6,505 nt of DNA from an uncultured Acidimicrobiales bacterium (lineage in GTDB: Bacteria > Actinomycetota > Acidimicrobiia > Acidimicrobiales > SZUA-35): contig CALLIQ010000254.1 of the NCBI GenBank assembly GCA_938008925.1, positions 1 through 6,505 on the forward strand, written 5' to 3'. The notes under the pieces are model-generated. The model had not been told where the DNA came from and did no database searches. It saw only the letters and a program-made list of their open reading frames with translations. Position numbers and translations under genes: made by a program. Numbering within the stretch: the first letter of the stretch is position 1; every line of letters starts with the position of its first letter. Below, in pieces: positions 1 through 6,505 of the stretch.

Positions 1-534
1 CGCACCGAGACCCGGTGTCCACGATCGGCTGAGGTAGTCGGGCCCGACGACCGCATGTGGCGGTGTCGCACGATCGACGAAGTCGCCGACGAAGCACGGG
101 TGGACGCCGACGTGGAGGAATCGACCGCCCGGCTTGAGCACTCTGGCCGCCTCGGCGAGCACGGACTCGTAGTGCGGGATGTCGGTGTGGATCATGACCG
201 CAGTCGCTGCATCGATCGAGCGATCCCGAAGCGGCAGCCGACCAGCGTCACCGTGTGCGACGGGAAGGCGCGCCCGAGCATGGCGGAGCATTCCCGCTGA
301 GAGGTCGACACCGAGCGGCGTCCATCCGAGCGAACGAATCCGATCGGCGTAGATGCCGGTCCCGCACCCCACCTGCAGACACCGCCCCGACCCAGAGCCG
401 AGGAGTTCGACAATGGCCTGGTCGACGCCGATCGGATCAGCGAAGGGCGAGTCGTCGGCAAACCGACGCTGGTTCGGCAGAAACTCCGACTCGTACCAAT
501 CGGCGACGTCGTCGTATGCAGCGGTCGTCGTCAT
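1..534 (-). CDS. Class I SAM-dependent methyltransferase, 3' part outside the window
   Basis: Partial gene: 178 codons read from the ATG at 534 to the window edge with no stop. The protein has the Rossmann-fold methyltransferase layout (Methyltransf_11/UbiE-like). The SAM-binding glycine motif VGCGTG is at residues 55-60, the acidic end of strand 2 is in GVDLSAGML (75-83), a motif II-like segment HGDAGRLPL is at 94-102, and the post-III element LKPGGRFLHVG is at 133-143. The family transfers a methyl group from S-adenosylmethionine to a small molecule, lipid, protein or RNA; nothing here identifies the acceptor. It is probably cytosolic, with no signal peptide or membrane segment in the visible part. 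The start is fixed by an in-frame TAG 12 nt upstream. A TAGGGT hexamer sits exactly at -12 to -7 relative to the ATG, so the mRNA may be leaderless. It follows ftsH on the same strand after a 233-bp gap, probably as a separate unit. Confidence 0.88.
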   Translation of the reverse strand, partial: MTTTAAYDDVADWYESEFLPNQRRFADDSPFADPIGVDQAIVELLGSGSGRCLQVGCGTGIYADRIRSLGWTPLGVDLSAGMLRHARARLPVAHGDAGRLPLRDRSIDAATAVMIHTDIPHYESVLAEAARVLKPGGRFLHVGVHPCFVGDFVDRATPPHAVVGPDYLSRSWTPGLGA

Positions 535-540
535 GGCCCG

Positions 541-546
541 ACCCTA
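541..546 (-). promoter_or_regulatory. Putative -10 box of the methyltransferase gene (TAGGGT)
   Basis: TAGGGT on the minus strand fits the actinobacterial TANNNT consensus and is followed by 6 nt before the ATG at 534. That would put the transcription start on the A of the start codon. No Shine-Dalgarno sequence lies at a useful distance. The start site is inferred from sequence only. Confidence 0.45.
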
Positions 547-593
547 GATCAGCGGCCCGACGTCACGCCCTCGACCAACCGTCGACCGAGCCC

Positions 594-731
594 CTTCTGG
601 AGACGCCCCGCGCTGCACAGCTCGTTCTGGAGACGAGACGCGTCGAGAACGACGCTTCGAGCCTCGGGAACGGAGAGCGGGGCGCGCAGAGTCTCCAGAA
701 CAGAAGAGGCTGCATGCGGAGGCTCCAGAAC
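594..731. repeat. Mirrored four-copy inverted/direct repeat block in the ftsH-methyltransferase gap
   Basis: The core TTCTGGAG occurs at 595-602 and 625-632, and its reverse complement CTCCAGAA at 693-700 and 723-730. Both pairs have the same 30-bp period, and all four copies are symmetric about position 662.5. The inner pair forms an exact 11-bp inverted repeat, GTTCTGGAGAC (624-634) against GTCTCCAGAAC (691-701). Aligning arm 594-634 with the reverse complement of 691-731 gives about 27 matches in 41 positions, concentrated at the two ends. The 56-bp centre holds a separate perfect hairpin at 640-655. In the ftsH transcript the block could fold into one long interrupted stem acting as terminator, 3' stabiliser or processing site. 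It could equally be a REP-like or small mobile repeat, or a multi-site protein-binding region. No T-tract follows. The 233-bp gap shows no convincing reading frame. Confidence 0.7.
640..655. repeat. Perfect 6-bp inverted repeat with tetraloop, centre of the mirrored repeat block
   Basis: GCGTCG (640-645) and CGACGC (650-655) are exact reverse complements separated by AGAA. In RNA from the minus strand this is a GC-rich hairpin with a TTCT (UUCU) loop, about 113 nt past the ftsH stop codon. It lies between the inner arms of the larger repeat, so it could be the apical part of a bigger structure or part of a factor-assisted terminator. Confidence 0.5.
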
Positions 732-767
732 GGGGGACCGCGCTGGAGGGCCTCGAGCTGGTGGGGG

Positions 768-2687
<1,920 letters not shown>

Positions 2688-2694
2688 GGCATCA

Positions 2695-2700
2695 AGGATA
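2695..2700 (-). promoter_or_regulatory. Putative -10 box of ftsH (TATCCT)
   Basis: TATCCT on the minus strand matches TANNNT and is separated from the ftsH ATG (2687) by 7 nt, TGATGCC. Initiation at or next to the A of the ATG would give a leaderless mRNA, consistent with the lack of a purine-rich ribosome-binding site. I see no convincing -35 hexamer at 16-19 bp. The box lies in the 85-bp region shared with the divergent CPBP gene. Confidence 0.45.
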
Positions 2701-2760
2701 GGCCCCAACGCCGCTTTGGTTGAGGTCAGGCGACGAACGTCATAACGCCGGCAGCTCCCG

Positions 2761-2766
2761 TATCGT
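2761..2766 (+). promoter_or_regulatory. Putative -10 box of the CPBP protease gene (TATCGT)
   Basis: TATCGT matches TANNNT and occupies exactly -12 to -7 relative to the GTG start at 2773. AAGG directly abuts the GTG and is too close to act as a Shine-Dalgarno sequence, so a leaderless transcript is the simplest reading. This supports the GTG over later candidate starts. No good -35 element is visible. Confidence 0.45.
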
Positions 2767-2772
2767 TCAAGG

Positions 2773-3492
2773 GTGACATCTGCGTTCTCCCTGGCTGACG
2801 CGCCGTCGGTGCCGGCCACCCCCGCTCGGTGGTCGATTCGCCACGCAGGAGCGCTGTGGGTCCTCGCTCAGCTCGCACCGCTGTTCGTCGGCGGCGCCAT
2901 TCTGGCGATCGCCTACGGCTCGGACCTGCCGGACCCGCTGCCCGTGAGAGCGCTGATCGCGTTCCAGATCGGTCTGTGGGCGGTGTACGGGCTCGGTCCG
3001 ATCGTCGCCACGCAGCGACTCGGCGAGGGACCGGTCGCCGATCTCGGTGCTCGAGTCGAGCGCTCCGACATCGGACTCGGCGTCGCTGTCGGTCTCGCCA
3101 CACAGGTCGCATTGATCCCGCTCTACATCCCGATCGGGTGGTTCGTCGACGAAGACCCGAGCCAGGCCGCTCGTGATCTGGTCGACCGGGTCAGCTCGAA
3201 CCTCGAGTGGGGGTTGTTGACCGTCATGGTGGTGGTCGCTGCGCCGCTCGTCGAAGAACTGTTCTATCGAGGGCTGGTCCTCCGGGCGCTGCAACCGCTC
3301 ACCGGCACCTGGCCAGCGATCATCATCCAGGCTGCCGTCTTCGCGTTCTCCCACCTCCAGCCGCTGCAGTTCATCGGGCTGTTCGTGTTCGGCGTCGTGG
3401 CCGGGTGGTTGGCCGTGAAGACCGGCCGCCTCGGTGCGAGTTGGGCGATGCACGTCGCCTTCAACGGCCTCGCACTGGTTCTCGTCTCCTGA
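2773..3492 (+). CDS. CPBP-family intramembrane metalloprotease (Abi/Rce1-like)
   Basis: A 239-residue polytopic membrane protein. The three conserved CPBP (PF02517) motifs are intact: EELFYRG at 161-167 (E161, E162, R166), FAFSH at 190-194 (F190, H194) and HVAFN at 227-231 (H227, N231). In the Rce1-like branch these residues form the glutamate/histidine active site within the membrane. Hydrophobic segments lie at about 26-48, 59-80, 99-124, 147-170, 180-194, 198-213 and 223-238. Bacterial members have been linked to bacteriocin maturation and self-immunity, protein secretion or membrane homeostasis, but most have no known substrate and none is evident here. The GTG start is supported by the TATCGT box 6 nt upstream. 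It is head-to-head with ftsH across 85 bp, so shared regulation of two membrane proteases is plausible. No bacteriocin gene is seen nearby. Confidence 0.92.
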   Translation: MTSAFSLADAPSVPATPARWSIRHAGALWVLAQLAPLFVGGAILAIAYGSDLPDPLPVRALIAFQIGLWAVYGLGPIVATQRLGEGPVADLGARVERSDIGLGVAVGLATQVALIPLYIPIGWFVDEDPSQAARDLVDRVSSNLEWGLLTVMVVVAAPLVEELFYRGLVLRALQPLTGTWPAIIIQAAVFAFSHLQPLQFIGLFVFGVVAGWLAVKTGRLGASWAMHVAFNGLALVLVS

Positions 3493-3569
3493 GTCTGGCT
3501 GACCGAGCAGGGGTGCCTACTTCGCGCTGAGTCGGTCGGATCATTCGCCCCGAGACCCCTTGGAACCGC

Positions 3570-3591
3570 CGGCCCAGGGCCGATTGGGCCG
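3570..3591 (+). terminator. GC-rich stem-loop after the CPBP gene, possible terminator
   Basis: CGGCCCA (3570-3576) and TGGGCCG (3585-3591) form a perfect 7-bp stem with an 8-nt loop, 78 nt beyond the CPBP stop. No T-tract follows, so it is not a classical intrinsic terminator, though high-GC actinobacteria often have such T-less stem-loops. It also lies 32 nt before the zinc-ribbon start and could instead be a 5' leader structure of that gene. Confidence 0.35.
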
Positions 3592-3606
3592 TAGCGAAGA
3601 CCACCG

Positions 3607-3612
3607 AGGAGG
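3607..3612 (+). promoter_or_regulatory. Strong Shine-Dalgarno AGGAGG for the zinc-ribbon gene
   Basis: A perfect AGGAGG lies 10 nt before the ATG at 3623. It decides the start of the small gene against the in-frame TTG at 3560 and contrasts with the SD-less starts of the methyltransferase, ftsH and CPBP genes. Confidence 0.65.
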
Positions 3613-3622
3613 CGGGCGATTC

Positions 3623-3820
3623 ATGGCGTTGGCACAAGGACAACCATGTCCGACATGCAGTAGTGAACTGGTGACGATTTCGATCACCGTTGATGGAAAC
3701 GAGCTCGACATGATGTCGTGCTCGGTGTGCGACACCCGGAGCTGGTCCCATGCGGGCCGACCGGTCGACCTTCCATTCGCTTTGGGCGAGGTCGGTCAGC
3801 ACGCTGGCCGCCAGCGCTAG
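3623..3820 (+). CDS. Small zinc-ribbon protein, function unknown
   Basis: A 65-residue protein with two CxxC knuckles, CPTC (Cys9, Cys12) and CSVC (Cys33, Cys36), spaced by 20 residues. The intervening segment reads as a beta hairpin (LVTISITVDGNELDMM). This is the layout of a treble-clef or rubredoxin-like zinc ribbon with four Cys ligands. There is no signal peptide or membrane segment, so it should be cytosolic. Such mini zinc ribbons can bind nucleic acid or act as protein adaptors; no specific family is recognised. The first 25 or so codons use many A/T-ending codons (CAA, GGA, AGT, GAA, GTT), unlike the G/C-ending neighbours. The start is set by a perfect AGGAGG. The large membrane protein gene follows on the same strand after 90 bp and may share its transcript. 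The stop codon lies inside a 10-bp palindrome. Confidence 0.75.
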   Translation: MALAQGQPCPTCSSELVTISITVDGNELDMMSCSVCDTRSWSHAGRPVDLPFALGEVGQHAGRQR

Positions 3821-3823
3821 CGC
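3814..3823. repeat. Perfect 10-bp palindrome spanning the zinc-ribbon stop codon
   Basis: GCGCTAGCGC is self-complementary and contains the TAG stop (3818-3820). It is flanked by GCC (3810-3812) and GGC (3824-3826), which extend the symmetry with one unpaired A at 3813. It could be a short hairpin with a CTAG loop at the 3' end of the gene, or a chance GC-rich palindrome. Confidence 0.4.
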
Positions 3824-3836
3824 GGCGAACCCCGCT

Positions 3837-3867
3837 CACCCGGCCCGGTTCGGACCGGTCGGGGGTG
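3837..3867 (+). terminator. Hairpin between the zinc-ribbon and membrane protein genes, terminator or leader structure
   Basis: CCGGT (3845-3849) pairs with ACCGG (3854-3858) around a TCGG loop, and outer CACCC (3837-3841) pairs with GGGTG (3863-3867) across a small asymmetric internal loop. It lies just past the zinc-ribbon stop without a T-tract. It could be a weak terminator, or a 5' structure that hides the G-run before the small upstream reading frames. Confidence 0.35.
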
Positions 3868-3917
3868 ATGACACCGAAACCGAGCGATTGAATGACACGA
3901 TGAGCGGGTCATGTTGA
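3868..3917 (+). other. Three tiny upstream reading frames leading into the membrane protein start
   Basis: ATG at 3868 opens a 7-codon frame (MTPKPSD) ending TGA 3889-3891. Directly after it, ATG 3892 opens MTR, ending TGA 3901-3903. ATG 3900 overlaps that stop by ATGA and opens MSGSC, ending TGA 3915-3917, a frame that overlaps the ATG of the large gene at 3911. A run GGGGG (3861-3865) precedes the first ATG at short distance. The chain could couple ribosomes onto the poorly equipped start at 3911, but short frames like this also arise by chance. Confidence 0.25.
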
Positions 3918-6505
3918 CCGACGACCTCACCGATCCGGTGTGGCCCGAGCCAGATCCTGCGCTCGAGAGCGACGAGATCGGCGCGCCCGCTCTGCCGCAG
4001 AGCGATCCGAGCACGGCCGAAGCCGATGACGGGGTCGCCGGCGCGCACGATGTCGATGCTCGCGATGCCGACGCTCGCGATGCCGGCCCTGACGATGTAA
4101 CTGACGCAGCGGTCGCCGGTGGTGTCGCTGACGAGGCCGCCGACGAAGCGGCGCAGACGATGTCGTCCCCTGGTCGATCGGTGGGTCCCTTCGAGATCAC
4201 CGACCGCATCGCCATGTGGATCGGCTTCGCCACGGCTGCGATCTGCTCGATCTTCGTCTTGATCCAGATGCGTCCGGACCTCTTGATCACCGACACCACC
4301 CCGTCGGGTGGCGACATGGGCGCCCATGTCTGGGGTCCCGCGTTCATGCGAGACAACCTGCTGTCGAGCGGGCGTCTCACCGGCTGGACACCCGACTGGT
4401 ACGCCGGGTTCCCGGCCTACCACTTCTACATGGTGGTGCCGCCGCTCGCGATCATCGCCATGAACGCCGGTCTCCACCCGCTGATCGGCGTTCCCCTCGC
4501 CATCGGCGCCATCGGATTCTCGATCTCACTCGGACGCAGCTTCCCGTCGTTCAAGGCGCTCTCACTGAGCATCGGTGGGCTCGCCGCCGTCTCGTTGGTC
4601 GGTATGCCCTACGGCACCGCCTTCAAGATCGTGTCGGTCGCGGGTCTGGTCCTCTTCCCACTCGCGGCCTACGTCATGGGGCGGCTCACCAGCTGCCCGC
4701 GGCCGGTTCCCGAGTTCTTGTCGTTCGCCGCCGTGCTGTTCTTGTTCGACACGAACTTCACGATCTACGGCGGCAACATCGCGTCGACGCTCGCCGGGGA
4801 ATTCGCCTTCTCGCTGTCGCTGTGCCTCAGCCTCGTGGTGATCGGCGTCGCCGTCCGCGGTATGGACGAGGGCAAGTGGCGGGCGTCGTCCGCTGCGCTC
4901 ATCGCACTCGTCGCCCTCACGCACATCATCCCGTTGTTCTTTGCGATCGTCGCCCTCGTCCTGCTCGTGGTGCTCGATCGAGATCTTCCGCGTTCGTGGG
5001 TGCTCGCCGTCGCGATCACACTCGGCCTGGTTCCGCTCACGCTCGCCGAGGACACCTCGCTGCTGGTGCAGGCTGCGGCGATCGGTTCGTTCGCCGTGGT
5101 CGTCGCCGCGATCGTCATGGCCGAACCTCGGGTGACCGACCGGGCCAAGTGGTTGACGCTGGCCGGTCCAACCGCTGCGGCCATCTCGGGCTTCTGGCTC
5201 CTGCCCTTCTACCTTCGCTCCGACTTCTTCAACGACATGGGCTGGGAGCGGCTGGAAGAGGTCGGGCCCGCGCTGCTGACCACGCCGATGAAGGCGGCGC
5301 TGCCGGTCGCTGCGGTCGGTGCTGCGCTCTCGTTCGCCGTTCGCGATCGAATCGGGATGCTCTTCTCGATCCTCGCCGTGACCTTTGCCGGTGCCGTGGC
5401 CAACCTGCCTCACGGCAAGCTCTGGAACGCTCGACTGCTGCCCTTCTACTACCTGTCGGTCTACATGCTGGTGGCGGTCGCGATCGGCCTCGTCGCTCGC
5501 TTCGCCGCCGCCTCGATCTCGGAGCGGCTGGATCAGCCGAGTCGCCAGGTCATGGCCGGTTCGACCGTGGTCGCCCTGCTCGCCACGCTCACCGTCGTCG
5601 GTCTCCCGCTCCGGATCTTGCCCGGTGGGCAAGATCGCGACGATGGCAGCTACTCGTTCTTCGGTGCCGAGTCTCAGGCCGCCAGCTTCATCCCGAGCTG
5701 GGTGTCATGGAACTACTCGGGCTACGAGGAGAAGCGCTCCTACCTCGAGTACCGCAACGTCGTGTCCGCCATGGACGAGATCGGCACGTCGAACGGCTGC
5801 GGTCGAGCGATGTGGGAGTACGACCGAGAACTCGACCGCTATGGCACGCCCATGGCGCTCATGTTGTTGCCCCACTGGACCGACGGCTGTATCGGATCGA
5901 TGGAGGGCCTCTATTTTGAGTCCTCGGCATCCACCCCGTTCCACTTCTTGAATCAGTCGACCCTGTCGGTCGCACCGTCGAGAGCGCAGCGCGGCCTGCC
6001 CTATCAGGGCTTCAACATCGACCGCGGAGTCGCCCAGCTCCAGAACGTCGGCGTCCGCTACTACATGGCGCTGTCCGACGAGGCGATCGCTGCCGCTGGT
6101 GAGCATCCAGACCTGACCGAGATCGCCGTCGCCGAGCCGTTCGTCATCTTCGAGGTCGCCGGTTCCGAAATGGTCGAAGGCCTCGAGATCGAACCGGTGG
6201 TGGTCGCAGGGCGTTCGATGGAAGACGCCGGCGAGGACCCCGTGCGCTTCGACTACGGCTACCTCGGCGAAGCGGTCCAGTTCTACAACGACCCAGCCCG
6301 CTTCGCCGCGCTGCCCGCTGAAGACGGTCCGGACGATTGGATGCGGGTCTCGACACTTCTTCCCGACGACGGACGCTCGGTCGAGGCCGCGACGGTCAGC
6401 GATCTCGAGATCACCACCGACACGATCTCGTTCTCGGTCGACCAGGTCGGCACGCCGGTGCTCGTGAAGACGTCGTTCTTCCCCAACTGGGATGCCAGCG
6501 GTGCC
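3911..6505 (+). CDS. Large polytopic GT-C-like / PTPS-related membrane protein, 3' end outside the window
   Basis: Partial gene: 865 codons without a stop. Residues 1-95 are an acidic, Ala/Asp-rich, probably disordered N-terminus. TM1 is at about 100-120. The first loop carries GGDMGAHVWGP (133-143, Asp135), GRLTGWTPDWYAGFPAYHFY (154-173) and a Pro-rich helix start, resembling PTPS-related membrane proteins (PF10131) and, more loosely, GT-C glycosyltransferases with an acidic residue in the first outer loop. About 11-13 further hydrophobic segments run to about 567, including LWNARLLPFYYLSVYML (504-520). Residues 568-865 look like a soluble extracytoplasmic domain with Cys630 and Cys660; the visible end, KTSFFPNWDASGA, resembles C-terminal segments of YfhO-like proteins. 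A role in transferring sugars from a lipid carrier to cell-envelope glycans is plausible but inferred. An in-frame TGA at 3893 makes 3911 the first ATG. No good Shine-Dalgarno or TANNNT box is present. Confidence 0.85.
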   Translation, partial: MLTDDLTDPVWPEPDPALESDEIGAPALPQSDPSTAEADDGVAGAHDVDARDADARDAGPDDVTDAAVAGGVADEAADEAAQTMSSPGRSVGPFEITDRIAMWIGFATAAICSIFVLIQMRPDLLITDTTPSGGDMGAHVWGPAFMRDNLLSSGRLTGWTPDWYAGFPAYHFYMVVPPLAIIAMNAGLHPLIGVPLAIGAIGFSISLGRSFPSFKALSLSIGGLAAVSLVGMPYGTAFKIVSVAGLVLFPLAAYVMGRLTSCPRPVPEFLSFAAVLFLFDTNFTIYGGNIASTLAGEFAFSLSLCLSLVVIGVAVRGMDEGKWRASSAALIALVALTHIIPLFFAIVALVLLVVLDRDLPRSWVLAVAITLGLVPLTLAEDTSLLVQAAAIGSFAVVVAAIVMAEPRVTDRAKWLTLAGPTAAAISGFWLLPFYLRSDFFNDMGWERLEEVGPALLTTPMKAALPVAAVGAALSFAVRDRIGMLFSILAVTFAGAVANLPHGKLWNARLLPFYYLSVYMLVAVAIGLVARFAAASISERLDQPSRQVMAGSTVVALLATLTVVGLPLRILPGGQDRDDGSYSFFGAESQAASFIPSWVSWNYSGYEEKRSYLEYRNVVSAMDEIGTSNGCGRAMWEYDRELDRYGTPMALMLLPHWTDGCIGSMEGLYFESSASTPFHFLNQSTLSVAPSRAQRGLPYQGFNIDRGVAQLQNVGVRYYMALSDEAIAAAGEHPDLTEIAVAEPFVIFEVAGSEMVEGLEIEPVVVAGRSMEDAGEDPVRFDYGYLGEAVQFYNDPARFAALPAEDGPDDWMRVSTLLPDDGRSVEAATVSDLEITTDTISFSVDQVGTPVLVKTSFFPNWDASGA
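4058..4085 (+). repeat. 15-bp tandem repeat in the acidic N-terminal region of the membrane protein gene
   Basis: GCTCGCGATGCCG occurs at 4058-4070 and 4073-4085, a 13-bp identity at a 15-bp period. It encodes consecutive ARDAD / ARDAG units at residues 50-59. The period is a multiple of three, so copy changes would alter the length of the acidic region without a frameshift. Confidence 0.7.

Noticed and set aside
594..731. The repeat block as a CRISPR array
   Set aside because: Only four short cores, two of them inverted; repeats are 8-11 bp and spacers of about 20 bp do not fit any CRISPR architecture.
2688..2819. A 44-residue N-terminal extension of FtsH from a GTG at 2819
   Set aside because: It would overlap the divergent CPBP gene start and its promoter, adds no FtsH-like sequence, and the ATG at 2687 has a well-placed -10 box.
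2773..3492. The CPBP protease as part of a bacteriocin or phage-defence cluster
   Set aside because: No small secreted peptide, ABC exporter, toxin or nuclease lies beside it within the window; the neighbours are ftsH and a zinc-ribbon gene.
3560..3622. A 21-residue N-terminal extension of the zinc-ribbon protein from a TTG at 3560
   Set aside because: The TTG has no ribosome-binding site and the extension covers a stem-loop and the AGGAGG that serves the ATG at 3623.
4562..5632. A 356-codon open frame on the minus strand inside the large membrane protein gene
   Set aside because: The product is highly charged Glu/Arg/Asp/His-rich sequence without domain features, the usual mirror image of a hydrophobic coding sequence in GC-rich DNA.
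4216..5919. A 567-codon open frame overlapping the large membrane protein on the same strand
   Set aside because: Its translation is Arg-rich low-complexity sequence typical of an out-of-frame reading. The frame starting at 3911 gives a coherent membrane protein with family-like motifs.
6037..6050. A further copy of the CTCCAGAA core in the membrane protein gene
   Set aside because: It is a single copy inside a coding region, encoding Leu-Gln-Asn, without a partner at 30 bp, and is likely chance.

Overview
The window is high-GC bacterial DNA with a strong G/C bias at third codon positions, GTG as well as ATG starts and actinobacterial-type TANNNT -10 boxes. The coding style and gene content suggest an actinobacterium, perhaps an Acidimicrobiia/Ilumatobacter-like lineage. 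That placement is an inference from overall look, not from a marker gene.

Layout. Positions 1-534 (minus) hold the first 178 residues of a class I SAM-dependent methyltransferase whose 3' end lies outside the window. Positions 535-767 are non-coding and contain a symmetric repeat structure: four copies of an 8-bp core, two in each orientation, mirrored around position 662.5. Positions 768-2687 (minus) encode a complete FtsH AAA+/zinc metalloprotease of 639 residues. Head-to-head with it, across an 85-bp divergent promoter region, lies a 239-residue CPBP-family intramembrane protease (2773-3492, plus). After a 130-bp gap with a GC-rich stem-loop comes a 65-residue zinc-ribbon protein (3623-3820, plus). 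After a further 90-bp leader with a hairpin and several tiny upstream reading frames, a very large polytopic membrane protein (3911-6505, plus) begins. It resembles GT-C/'PTPS-related' membrane proteins and is cut off by the window end after 865 codons.

How the parts relate. FtsH and the CPBP protein are both membrane-embedded proteases on opposite sides of one small promoter region, so they may be expressed together in membrane protein quality control. The zinc-ribbon gene and the large membrane protein are probably co-transcribed. The methyltransferase, ftsH and the CPBP gene each have a TANNNT hexamer ending 6-7 nt before the start codon and no usable Shine-Dalgarno sequence, the arrangement expected of leaderless transcripts. 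The zinc-ribbon gene instead has a perfect AGGAGG.

I see no mobile element, CRISPR array, tRNA or rRNA, and no clear new multi-gene system. The least explained parts are the mirrored repeat block downstream of ftsH, the leader of the large membrane protein gene, and the function of that protein.
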